The notes beneath the pieces were generated by a model. That model made no database searches. It was given only the letters and a program-made list of their open reading frames with translations, and was not told the DNA's origin. A DNA stretch of 57,946 nt, taken from contig QENH01000197.1 in the NCBI GenBank assembly GCA_003336485.1, positions 1-57,946 of the forward strand, given 5' to 3'. Positions 7,944 to 14,846 of the stretch are shown here, one piece after another. The stretch comes from Candidatus Methanophagales archaeon. GTDB taxonomy: Archaea; Halobacteriota; Syntropharchaeia; Alkanophagales; Methanospirareceae. The translations under genes and the position numbers were made by a program. Every line of letters starts with the position of its first letter. The stretch's first letter is position 1.

Positions 7944-8600
7944 GAGGCTGTCTCACAATTGACTTTAATAAGTACTATAGTTGGTATATACCTAAATCTT
8001 TGCTAAAAGAAGATAAAATGTGGGACCATACCCCTATAATGCTACTACACAATTTTTTGAGGGATGATTGACCAATACGTCCCTTTTTGATAGAATTCGC
8101 CCCAATAGCTTTAGTTTGGCTTTTTATCGTCCAGATTCTCTTCAAATTATGTGCTATGCATGCTAGACTGAATTCAGCCCTCACGCCTTGCAAACCTCTG
8201 GTCAAAAACTCTCTTAACCCTATATTTTGCTTAACGTGCCCGAAGAGCCGTTCTACCGTTTTTGCTCTCACACGATAGACCTCCTGCCCTTCTGGCGATT
8301 CCATCTTCTCAGCCATCTCACGTAAATTAGCCTCATTGCCGTAGCATTTGATCCGCCTTGGTCCACGCTTGCTTTTTGTGCAGAGCTTTTTCATGAACCT
8401 GCTTTCCGGATCGGTAAAACTCACAAAATCTTTCCTGGATACTTCAAGTTCATTTTGAACCTTGCCAAGTTGTTTTTCGATTCGCTTCTTCTCTTTCTGG
8501 TCGCCTTTTTTATTCTTCTCCTTCAAGATAAGCACCGGAGTTTTCCCTTCTAGCTTTGCCTTCTCTTCCACTTCTCTGAACAGAGACCAGGTTGCTATGC
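7944..8600 (-). pseudogene. IS1182-like transposase, C-terminal fragment with one IS end
   Basis: The frame 7975-8571 encodes the C-terminal part of a DDE transposase of the IS1182/DDE_Tnp_1 type. It shows VYRVRAKTVERLFGHVKQNIGLREFLTRGLQGVRAEFSLACIAHNLKRIW, with the last catalytic Glu in TVERLFG. The N-terminal half with the two catalytic Asp residues is missing. A terminal inverted repeat, GAGGCTGTCTCACAATTG (7944-7961), lies 14 bases beyond the stop. No matching end is seen on the other side, so the element is truncated near 8600. The MITE-like sequence at 12134-12259 carries related ends. Confidence 0.75.
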
Positions 8601-8615
8601 GTTTTCTTAGTTTTT

Positions 8616-8639
8616 GTGTTCTACCTTTTGGTAGAACAC
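8616..8639. repeat. Perfect inverted repeat with GGTAGAA core, downstream of the unknown gene
   Basis: GTGTTCTACC, TTTT, GGTAGAACAC: a 10-bp perfect stem with a 4-base loop lying immediately after the stop codon of the gene at 8640. On the gene's own strand no T-run follows, so it is not a standard terminator. Its GGTAGAA core repeats the palindrome at 9000-9027. Confidence 0.6.
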
Positions 8640-8984
8640 TTACTTTTTATCTTCTTCTTTTTTCTTTTGCTCAAAAACATAGTGCGATAACTCATTCAGC
8701 CTTGCTCTCACTTCTTCATCGCATTCCCGCATTGAATCTTCGGGTAATTGCTCGGAATAGAGAATTATAAGCCGCATATATTCCAAAATGGGTTCTTTCT
8801 TAGGAAAACGCTCCTTTAAATCTTTAAACAAATGGTATAACTCCTCCTTCCATATATCATCAAAAGGCGGTAGATATTTTAAAATAATATCGCTATAAGG
8901 GCGTTTCATAAACTCTTTAGCTATATCAAGCCTTCTTTTTGCTTCTTCCTCCACCTTCATCACAACGAATTTTTTTCTACTCAT
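8640..8984 (-). CDS. Hypothetical protein bracketed by GGTAGAA palindromes
   Basis: A 114-residue acidic/basic, mainly helical protein with no recognisable domain. It reads MSRKKFVVMKVEEEAKRR at the start, FDDIWKEELYHLFKDLKERFP in the middle, and a Lys/Glu-rich C-terminus. No TM segments or cysteine motifs apart from one Cys. The frame is intact and the ATG at 8984 is the natural start. A 28-bp palindrome lies 16-43 bases upstream, and a hairpin with the same core lies just after the stop. Upstream is the mcm stop, 66 bases away, so it could be read through from mcm or from its own promoter under control of the palindrome. Confidence 0.5.
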   Translation of the reverse strand: MSRKKFVVMKVEEEAKRRLDIAKEFMKRPYSDIILKYLPPFDDIWKEELYHLFKDLKERFPKKEPILEYMRLIILYSEQLPEDSMRECDEEVRARLNELSHYVFEQKKKEEDKK

Positions 8985-8999
8985 ATATACTCGCGCAAA

Positions 9000-9027
9000 A
9001 GGTAGAATTCTACGTAGAATTCTACCT
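9000..9027. promoter_or_regulatory. 28-bp perfect palindrome, candidate operator
   Basis: The 13-mer GGTAGAATTCTAC is followed directly by its exact reverse complement, and one further A/T pair at each side extends it to 28 bp. Each half is itself nearly palindromic (GTAGAATTCTAC). It lies between mcm and the unknown gene at 8640, close to the latter's start. The size and two-fold symmetry fit a dimeric or tetrameric regulator site; the regulator is unknown. Confidence 0.55.
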
Positions 9028-9050
9028 AATTTTCAAATGTATGGGTATAA

Positions 9051-11126
9051 TCACCTCACAAATCCCACAACATTATGGCTTGAAGAAAAGCAGATACCGT
9101 CTCTTTTTAACTCATCTATCGCTTTCTCTGCCTTTTCTCGCTCTATTCCTTCCTCTTCTGCCAAATCCAGAATCTCTTTTACTGGCACTTCATTGCCATA
9201 CTCCTTTTCTAATTCCTGAACTATCTCCACAATCGTTCTTGAACGGTCTCTTTGGGTTTTTGTCGTGCCCACAGTTACCCAATCAACATCTAACTTTCCC
9301 GTTTCTGGATCCACGTAAACTGTCTTAAGGCAATAATTGACGAGATCAATCACACGTTCAGCATCATCTATCATAACCTTGGGGCTTAATCGTGTTCGTG
9401 CTCTTGCTTCTCCCAATCTGATTAATGCCTCTAATTGCCGTGCCGTTACAGGAACTACGTTATCAGCATCATACAAGCTTCGGAGCCCCACATAGAACTC
9501 CTCAAATCGCTTCCTTGCTGCTCTTGTGAGCTTCGGGTTCAATCTTTTACCCATTGCGATATATTTACGGAGTAAATTGGGCTCTATCGGTGCTTTAAAA
9601 TCTTCAAAATCTTCTGTCTCGTCAGATTCTCCATTCTTTGTTAGCTCGCCTAATGCGTGCGCGCTTATGATATGCTTTGCTAAATTCCTATCTGATTCTT
9701 TATCAGGTTTATCTATCATGGTAAAAATAAGGTCGAATCTCGAGAGCAGCACAGGAGGCATATCTATCTGCTTTGAAAGCGGCTGGTATAAATCAAAGCG
9801 ACCATATTTTGGATTAGCAGCAGCCAATAAAGCACATCTTGAATTCAACTTCGCGTTTATCCCTGCCTTCGATACCGTTACTGATTGCTGCTCAAGTGCT
9901 TCATGTAGCTTCTCTTTATCTCCCTTTCGCAGCTTCTCGAACTCATCTACTGCGGCTATCCCCTTATCTGCGAGAACCAGAGCGCCTGCCTCTAATGTCC
10001 ACCTCCCACCGCCGAAGTCTGTTGGGTCTCGAACAGCGGCTGCGGTAAGTCCGACGCCACTGCTACTGCTTCCCACTGCATATAAGCCACGAGGCGCTAA
10101 TTTCGATATATGAGAAAGCAGGTTCGATTTCGCTATTCCCGGGTCACCAACTAAAAGGATATGGATATTGCCTCGCAACTTTGTACCATCTGGTAGCATA
10201 TTGGAAACACCGCCAAATAATTGCAGAAGTATAGCTTCTTTTATCTCAGCATAACCGTAAATGGAAGGTGCGATAGAGCTTATGAGCTTCTCATAAACGC
10301 CAGGCTGGTTTTTCAATTCCGCTATTCTGCGTTCATCCTCTTCTGTTATCCTTATCTCCTCAAATTCCTCTTTTCGCTTCTCTATCGAATTGCCGTCTAA
10401 ATAAACGACAAAGAAACAGGTCCTTGCAAATTTCGTTATCTGCTGATAAGACCTGAGAACACCCACTACATTTATCCTGTCACCGGGAGAGACGATGCCT
10501 GAAAGATCGTTCTCCAAATTAGCATCAATTGTCTGTGGTAACTCGCCGCCTCTTAAATCTTCCGGCGAATCCTGTAATCTTATCATCTGTGCGTTTACGA
10601 ATTTGGACTTGTCTTGCAGCAATATAAATTTCTGTACCTTTCTTCCACATCCACCGTCTTCTCCGGGGCATTCCGAAGGCTCTAAAAAATTCCTCTCGGT
10701 TTGCTCCACCGAAAAGATATGACGGCAGAAGGGACATTCAAATGCCGCTTCTACTATCCTCGGTCTTACCTCTGTCGCTTTCAGGACTAACCCCTCTATA
10801 CTGATGAGCTTGCCTATATCTTCACTCCGAATATCTCTTATCCGCACCTGAGTTGGAAGTTTTAGTATGCGAACATAAGCGTTATCTAAGGTAACGCCGG
10901 TAGGGATATCCATCTCTCTTAAATTCATGGTCACAACAGGCAATATCACATCGGGATCTTCCAAAAGCATACCCGCAAGCTTTGGATTATAGTTGTCTAT
11001 ATCGCAGAATTTAACGAATAAACTGCGTCTTTCCGGATATGCATTGGAAAGCTCGATAACTTCAGACCAGCAATATTTTTTGATGAATTTTTCCAAGCTC
11101 TCCTGTAAATAGTCAGTTGTGTTCAT
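9051..11126 (-). CDS. mcm: Replicative helicase MCM
   Basis: A 691-residue minichromosome maintenance helicase, the hexameric 3'-5' motor that unwinds DNA at archaeal forks. Seen: N-terminal domain with a zinc-binding set (ECPFCRHIF, then CPGEDGGCGRK); OB-fold region (GDRINVVGVLRSY); AAA+ core with Walker A GDPGIAKSN, Walker B region ALVLADKGIAAVDEFEKL, and the SRFDLIF arginine-finger region; and a C-terminal winged helix (IVEIVQELEKEYGNEVPVKEI). Length is normal and no intein is present. The start overlaps the upstream unknown gene by 14 bases, so translation is coupled in an RHH regulator, unknown protein, mcm operon. Confidence 0.97.
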   Translation of the reverse strand: MNTTDYLQESLEKFIKKYCWSEVIELSNAYPERRSLFVKFCDIDNYNPKLAGMLLEDPDVILPVVTMNLREMDIPTGVTLDNAYVRILKLPTQVRIRDIRSEDIGKLISIEGLVLKATEVRPRIVEAAFECPFCRHIFSVEQTERNFLEPSECPGEDGGCGRKVQKFILLQDKSKFVNAQMIRLQDSPEDLRGGELPQTIDANLENDLSGIVSPGDRINVVGVLRSYQQITKFARTCFFVVYLDGNSIEKRKEEFEEIRITEEDERRIAELKNQPGVYEKLISSIAPSIYGYAEIKEAILLQLFGGVSNMLPDGTKLRGNIHILLVGDPGIAKSNLLSHISKLAPRGLYAVGSSSSGVGLTAAAVRDPTDFGGGRWTLEAGALVLADKGIAAVDEFEKLRKGDKEKLHEALEQQSVTVSKAGINAKLNSRCALLAAANPKYGRFDLYQPLSKQIDMPPVLLSRFDLIFTMIDKPDKESDRNLAKHIISAHALGELTKNGESDETEDFEDFKAPIEPNLLRKYIAMGKRLNPKLTRAARKRFEEFYVGLRSLYDADNVVPVTARQLEALIRLGEARARTRLSPKVMIDDAERVIDLVNYCLKTVYVDPETGKLDVDWVTVGTTKTQRDRSRTIVEIVQELEKEYGNEVPVKEILDLAEEEGIEREKAEKAIDELKRDGICFSSSHNVVGFVR

Positions 11127-11556
11127 TTTCGCCAGTATTTGTATCCTGGGAGATTTCCCCGATATTGTTGTTTACAACTCCGATTATCAAAGAGGATAGC
11201 TCTCGCAATTCCGGGTCTTTCTCATCTTCGCTCTGGCACCACTGAATGAACGTCAGATTACGCTGATAAAACTCACGAATGGAAGCAAAGCCGCCATTAA
11301 AAGCCTGAGTAAAGTCAATATTCCATGTGTTTTCGCGCCGAGAGAAGCCTGCTTTTCTGAGTGTTTGCTGCATCTCCCGCTTCTTCTTTTCTATCTCTTC
11401 CTGCGTGTTTTCAGAGGCAAGCTTTTTTATTGCCTGAGCAATAACTTTTGCAAAACTGAAGCCATGTGTGGCAATAGAATCAATGTCTTCTCTATTAGCC
11501 TCGTAAAGCTGTTTGGCTTTGACAATTACACTAGGTTTAAGTTCACGAGCGTGCAT
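11113..11556 (-). CDS. Hypothetical protein in the mcm operon
   Basis: A 147-residue, mostly helical soluble protein I cannot assign to a family. It begins MHARELKPSVIVKAKQLYEA, has a Lys/Glu-rich helix (ENTQEEIEKKKREMQQTL), then WNIDFTQAFNGGFASIREFYQRNL and an acidic tail. Its position next to mcm invites comparison with GINS subunits, but I see no convincing GINS A or B domain signature. It overlaps both neighbours by 14 bases, so it is translationally coupled to an RHH protein upstream and MCM downstream. A role in replication or its control is an inference from context only. Confidence 0.65.
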   Translation of the reverse strand: MHARELKPSVIVKAKQLYEANREDIDSIATHGFSFAKVIAQAIKKLASENTQEEIEKKKREMQQTLRKAGFSRRENTWNIDFTQAFNGGFASIREFYQRNLTFIQWCQSEDEKDPELRELSSLIIGVVNNNIGEISQDTNTGENEHN

Positions 11557-11749
11557 TTTGGCCTTTCACCTCCTGACTTTTTTCCTTCCTGTCAATTTCA
11601 TCAATCCCTTTTCGTAGCATGTCCCGTATTGCCTCCGAACGAGTGGCATAATGTCCCTCATTCAACAATCGCTGAAGGTCGTTTCTTAGCTTTGGTGGGA
11701 TTTCAAACGAAACCATCGCCAAACCTTTCTTTTTCTCTTCTTCTCCCAT
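11543..11749 (-). CDS. Ribbon-helix-helix (CopG/MetJ-type) DNA-binding protein
   Basis: A 68-residue protein. MVSFEIPPKLRNDLQRLL followed by YATRSEAIRDMLRKGIDEI is the ribbon-helix-helix pattern: a beta strand that binds the major groove, then two helices that form the dimer. The C-terminal tail is charged and likely disordered. It is the first gene of an overlapping operon with an unknown gene and mcm, so it may autoregulate that operon. The only clear palindrome nearby (9000-9027) is at the far end of the operon, and linking the two is a guess. Confidence 0.8.
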   Translation of the reverse strand: MGEEEKKKGLAMVSFEIPPKLRNDLQRLLNEGHYATRSEAIRDMLRKGIDEIDRKEKSQEVKGQNARS

Positions 11750-11892
11750 CTGCTTACCACCACTTTTCAGTTAATAATTAACAAGTGATAATTTATAAGT
11801 ATATATAAAAAGTTGCCTGTGCTACCATCAAAACCAATTGGAAAGAGGTTTTATTATCAAAGCGGAACAACAATGTTATCGGGGAAGATGAA

Positions 11893-12120
11893 ATGCCAAC
11901 AAGAGTGAAAATATCATTTCCTCAAGATGAGAAAACAATAACCGTAGAAAGAGACGTTGCAGAGAATGGCAGCATAGCTCAAGAGATTAAAGGTTGGGAT
12001 AGAGGACGGATACAAAAATACTTGGAAATGGGACTGGGAACAAGTATAGAAGAGGAGATAGTTGGAAAAATAGACATAGAGCGTGTATCAGATCTCATAA
12101 ACGAGATAGATGAATCTTAA
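11893..12120 (+). CDS. Small hypothetical protein
   Basis: A 75-residue protein beginning MPTRVKISFPQDEKTITVERDVAENGS, with a two-strand start and helical end (KIDIERVSDLINEIDES). No domain recognised. It is divergent from the RHH/mcm operon, with 143 bases between the starts. It ends 13 bases before the MITE-like element at 12134. The frame has sensible codon use and a normal start, but the only support is the intact ORF. Confidence 0.45.
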   Translation: MPTRVKISFPQDEKTITVERDVAENGSIAQEIKGWDRGRIQKYLEMGLGTSIEEEIVGKIDIERVSDLINEIDES

Positions 12121-12133
12121 GATAATTTTCCAC

Positions 12134-12259
12134 TATAGAGGCGGTCCCGCAATTGTTTTTGGCACCCAAAATTTTACTTCTTTTTGGATCTAGAGCACTA
12201 TCCACCTTCCTTTTTTGGCCGATTTTGAATTGTTGGACAGCCTCTAGACAGCCTCTATA
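12134..12259. mobile_element. MITE-like element with IS1182-type ends
   Basis: A non-coding stretch of about 126 bp bounded by TATAGAGGC (12134-12142) and GCCTCTATA (12251-12259), a perfect 9-bp inverted repeat. Just inside, GAGGCGGTCCCGCAATTG on the left matches the reverse complement of CAATTC-type sequence GAATTGTTGGACAGCCTC on the right. Both resemble the IS end GAGGCTGTCTCACAATTG at 7944. The right end is partly duplicated (GACAGCCTCTAGACAGCCTCT). It looks like a deletion derivative of that IS family, mobilised in trans. Confidence 0.6.
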
Positions 12260-12264
12260 TGCCG

Positions 12265-12273
12265 TATATATAA
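12265..12273 (+). promoter_or_regulatory. TATA box for the gene at 12296
   Basis: TATATATAA centred about 27 bases before the ATG at 12296, which implies a leaderless or nearly leaderless transcript. It lies 6 bases beyond the right end of the MITE-like element. Confidence 0.5.
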
Positions 12274-12295
12274 GAGAAAGTTGATACTAATAATA

Positions 12296-13315
12296 ATGAA
12301 CCAAGATATATATTTTCCAATAAGGAGTAATATAAGTTTTTTTGTACAGAAAGCAAACCAACCTAGTTTAATGTCTAGAATCAAACAATCAATTCTTATG
12401 TATAATAATCTAATATTCGATGATGGAGCTTATGATTTCTCAGGGAATGAAAATGGGGTTTTCGAAGTTAACATACCTCCAGAGAAGTTGAAATTATCTA
12501 CGTTAGATGTACCAACTAAACCAAGGACTGGTTTCCGTCTTAACGCTATCGATGAAAAAACAGGTCAAAGTTTTAATTTGATACCCCAAAGTGAAAATGG
12601 CAATAATTACTCTGTTATCGCTAGCTTTCAAAAGCTAATAAATGATCTTGGTATACAAGATGAAAATTTCATTCATTTCGAATGGACAGAACTTACCCCG
12701 ATTAATAAGAAAATATTAGATCAAATGGTCAAATCAACTGGAAACTATAAGAAATACATTAGAGGGAACCCCCTATTTCAAGAGTATATATTAAAAAATT
12801 TCCATCATTCTCTAATACTTTCAAAAGCGTTCAATACACCGATGATGATTGACAGCCTATATGATAATTTACTTACTAACATTATGTCAAAGATGGTTAA
12901 TATTTCTGATGTCCGATTGGAAGTTCTAAATAGGGTATGTGAGTTGTTGAATTTTGATATTCCTGACTTTTCATCGCTGGAAATAGAAAAAATATTGGAT
13001 TTGAGAAACGATAAACTATTCATTGAATTTAGAAATAAACTTCTAGATATAAACAATTGCTTGACCCAAAATGAGATGAATCAGTTTGATCCGTCTAAAA
13101 TTGATCCGTTATTGATTCGGGAATTAATAAAAGAAATCGTAGAAATAGCTCCATCAAATAAAAAGTTACTCGTAAAGGGTTCTTTGGGAGTTGCGGGATC
13201 AATTCCTGTGTTTGGTCCAATAGCCACAGGAGTAGGATTGGCAAAAGACAGTAAAGAACTTCTTGATTTTAATAAAAATTGGTTAGCTTTCATTATTAAA
13301 AATTCCCAACTCTAA
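12296..13315 (+). CDS. Hypothetical protein
   Basis: A protein of about 339 residues I do not recognise. It starts MNQDIYFPIRSNISFFVQ. The middle is a helical, Asn- and Leu-rich region, and the C-terminus holds one hydrophobic glycine-rich stretch (GSLGVAGSIPVFGPIATGVGLA), possibly a membrane-active hairpin, before a short polar tail. I chose the ATG at 12296 over a TTG at 12281 because a TATA box stands one promoter length upstream. The low-GC, Asn/Ile-rich composition differs from the nearby mcm operon, which suggests a transferred gene. Its place beside a MITE fits that. Confidence 0.55.
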   Translation: MNQDIYFPIRSNISFFVQKANQPSLMSRIKQSILMYNNLIFDDGAYDFSGNENGVFEVNIPPEKLKLSTLDVPTKPRTGFRLNAIDEKTGQSFNLIPQSENGNNYSVIASFQKLINDLGIQDENFIHFEWTELTPINKKILDQMVKSTGNYKKYIRGNPLFQEYILKNFHHSLILSKAFNTPMMIDSLYDNLLTNIMSKMVNISDVRLEVLNRVCELLNFDIPDFSSLEIEKILDLRNDKLFIEFRNKLLDINNCLTQNEMNQFDPSKIDPLLIRELIKEIVEIAPSNKKLLVKGSLGVAGSIPVFGPIATGVGLAKDSKELLDFNKNWLAFIIKNSQL

Positions 13316-13383
13316 TCCAAAGTTCTAAGGTTTTTTATGCTTGCGATAAGAAACATGCTATTTTCCCTGGGGCATTCTTGACA

Positions 13384-13803
13384 TTACAACGCTCTTTCCG
13401 CACCCGCTTCAATCGCATCCTCAACAGATACCAAATCTTTCATTATAAATATCCTATCTTTTCCCTTCTCATCATAATCAATGGAATTCTTCAAGATAGC
13501 CCCATACTTCTTAAACCGGTCAATCTTTACCGTGTAAGCAGATATGTCTTCAATCAAAACAGGCTCAAACCGTTTTTTCTCAAGATACTTCAATATCTTG
13601 TTCCTTGCACCAACCGAGCCAAGCTCAAACCGATATTTTTCGCGATTATAGTATTCCAATAAATCATTGAAGATTTCTTTATCATCGAAGAAATATTTGA
13701 AGCACCAGATTTTTCCTATTTTGAAGAAATTGAGCTTCTTCTTTTTCTCTGGTTCAATATCAAATGTTGGAAATTTTATATCTGTCTCATTCATCTCACA
13801 CAT
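13384..13803 (-). CDS. Hypothetical protein
   Basis: A 139-residue, Lys- and Phe-rich protein (PTFDIEPEKKKKLNFFKIGKIWCFKYFF, then LEYYNREKYRFELGSVGARNKILKYLEKKRFEPVLIEDISAYTVKIDRF). No family recognised. I chose the ATG at 13803 because a strong GAGGAGGTG ribosome-binding site sits 5 bases upstream, though an in-frame GTG at 13845 also exists. It is convergent with the unknown gene at 12296. The alternating charged/aromatic composition suggests a small alpha/beta fold. Nothing links it to a pathway. Confidence 0.5.
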   Translation of the reverse strand: MCEMNETDIKFPTFDIEPEKKKKLNFFKIGKIWCFKYFFDDKEIFNDLLEYYNREKYRFELGSVGARNKILKYLEKKRFEPVLIEDISAYTVKIDRFKKYGAILKNSIDYDEKGKDRIFIMKDLVSVEDAIEAGAERAL

Positions 13804-14069
13804 TTGCACCTCCTCTTGTTTCTTTTTGTGTGTACGTGCACCCACGAACTAAACCATCCCTACAAAAAATACCCAAAAGAAGCTTGCTCTTAGCTTCTCT
13901 TTTTCGCCTTATCTCTCCTTCTCTTTTTATAATAGTATATTGGTATAAAGTCAAGATGGCTGAAAATGGCTAAAAAGCAAGTGGAATTGCTATCTCCAAA
14001 AACATTATAAATAGTTATCAACAATCATAAAGTATATAATTGATAACTAATAATCTTTAGGTGGTGAGT

Positions 14070-14387
14070 ATGGATAATAAAGTGGAAGGTAAAGAGGTAA
14101 GCGATCCTTTTGAGGCGGGTGAGATATGTGCGGGGCTGAGCCATGCCTATCGGATAAAAGTGATGCAGGTATTGATGCAGTTAGGGAGAAAGGCTAAACT
14201 TGCGGATTTACTCAAGGAATGTAGTAAAGACCCCCCATTTTTTCGTCAGTTCACCGTGGGTAAGGCACATATCGAGAAGATGGCGATAGCAGGAATAGTG
14301 GACCTGAGTAGTGAAGAGGGGCCGTATGTTGTAGAACTGAAGAAAGAGGTCAGAGTCTTCGTAAAAGATATAAAAAGCGAAAAGTGA
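14070..14387 (+). CDS. Winged-helix (ArsR-like) DNA-binding protein
   Basis: A protein of about 105 residues. ICAGLSHAYRIKVMQVLMQLGRKAKLADLLKECS followed by FTVGKAHIEKMAIAGIVDL and VELKKEVRVFVKDI is the winged-helix layout of ArsR-type regulators: a helix that begins AL-SH-R, a recognition helix and a wing. It has no metal-binding cysteine pair, so it is not a classic metal sensor. Start: ATG at 14070 with AGGTGGTGA directly upstream acting as ribosome-binding site, rather than the GTG codons at 14061. It reads into the unknown gene at 14399 with an 11-base gap, so the two form an operon. Confidence 0.7.
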   Translation: MDNKVEGKEVSDPFEAGEICAGLSHAYRIKVMQVLMQLGRKAKLADLLKECSKDPPFFRQFTVGKAHIEKMAIAGIVDLSSEEGPYVVELKKEVRVFVKDIKSEK

Positions 14388-14398
14388 GGTAAAATATA

Positions 14399-14680
14399 GT
14401 GGAAAATATAGGCGAAAAAGATGGGAATGAGAAGCGAGTAACAATATCATTCGTCTTAGCTGGGGATAATAAGATCGTGCATGATGCGAGAACAGATATT
14501 TTCTTGCAAAGTATAAGGGTGATGCACACGATAGCGAGCGATTGGTATCACTTGCAATTCGGACCTATTGAGGTACAGATGCCGAGGTCGATTGGTAAGC
14601 AAATGGTAGAGGATATGTTGATGATGCTGGAGCAAGAGGACAGACGGGAGATACTGAAAGTAGTGGAAGAAAATTTGTGA
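14399..14680 (+). CDS. Hypothetical protein, cotranscribed with the winged-helix gene
   Basis: A 93-residue protein starting at GTG 14399 with a GAGGT site 8-10 bases upstream. It reads VTISFVLAGDNKIVHDARTDIFLQSIRVMHTIASDWYHLQFGPIEVQMPRS and ends in a helix (MMLEQEDRREILKVVEENL). I recognise no family. The beta-rich start and helical end suggest a small alpha/beta domain. Tight spacing to the winged-helix gene implies a shared transcript and perhaps a regulator-partner relation. Confidence 0.55.
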   Translation: MENIGEKDGNEKRVTISFVLAGDNKIVHDARTDIFLQSIRVMHTIASDWYHLQFGPIEVQMPRSIGKQMVEDMLMMLEQEDRREILKVVEENL

Positions 14681-14786
14681 AACAGTTTTGGAAGAGGAGC
14701 TTTACAAAACAATGGCTTTTCTTCTTTTTGGTTTTAATAATAGGAAGATGAAATATAGATGGAAGGAGGGGGAAATATAAAAAGAA

Positions 14787-14830
14787 GGTGGGTGGTGTAA
14801 AGGCTTTATACTACATCTTCAAATCCCACC
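14787..14830 (+). promoter_or_regulatory. Hairpin upstream of proS
   Basis: GGTGGG (14787-14792) pairs with CCCACC (14825-14830), and inside GTGTAA pairs with TTTATAC-type sequence, giving a two-part stem. The 3' side reads TTCAAATCCCACC, which resembles a tRNA T-arm and acceptor strand. It ends 16 bases before the proS start. A TATA-like AAATATAAA at 14773-14781 lies just before it, so part of the hairpin may be upstream of the transcript start. Role unknown. Confidence 0.3.
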
Positions 14831-14846
14831 AGCGGCTCTCTAAACA

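Noticed and set aside
9526-10113. 195-residue plus-strand frame opposite mcm
   Set aside because: Antisense to the conserved AAA+ core of mcm; Ser/Leu-rich shadow translation.
11113-11556. GINS subunit
   Set aside because: Position next to mcm is suggestive, but I see no A-domain/B-domain pattern; I leave it unnamed.
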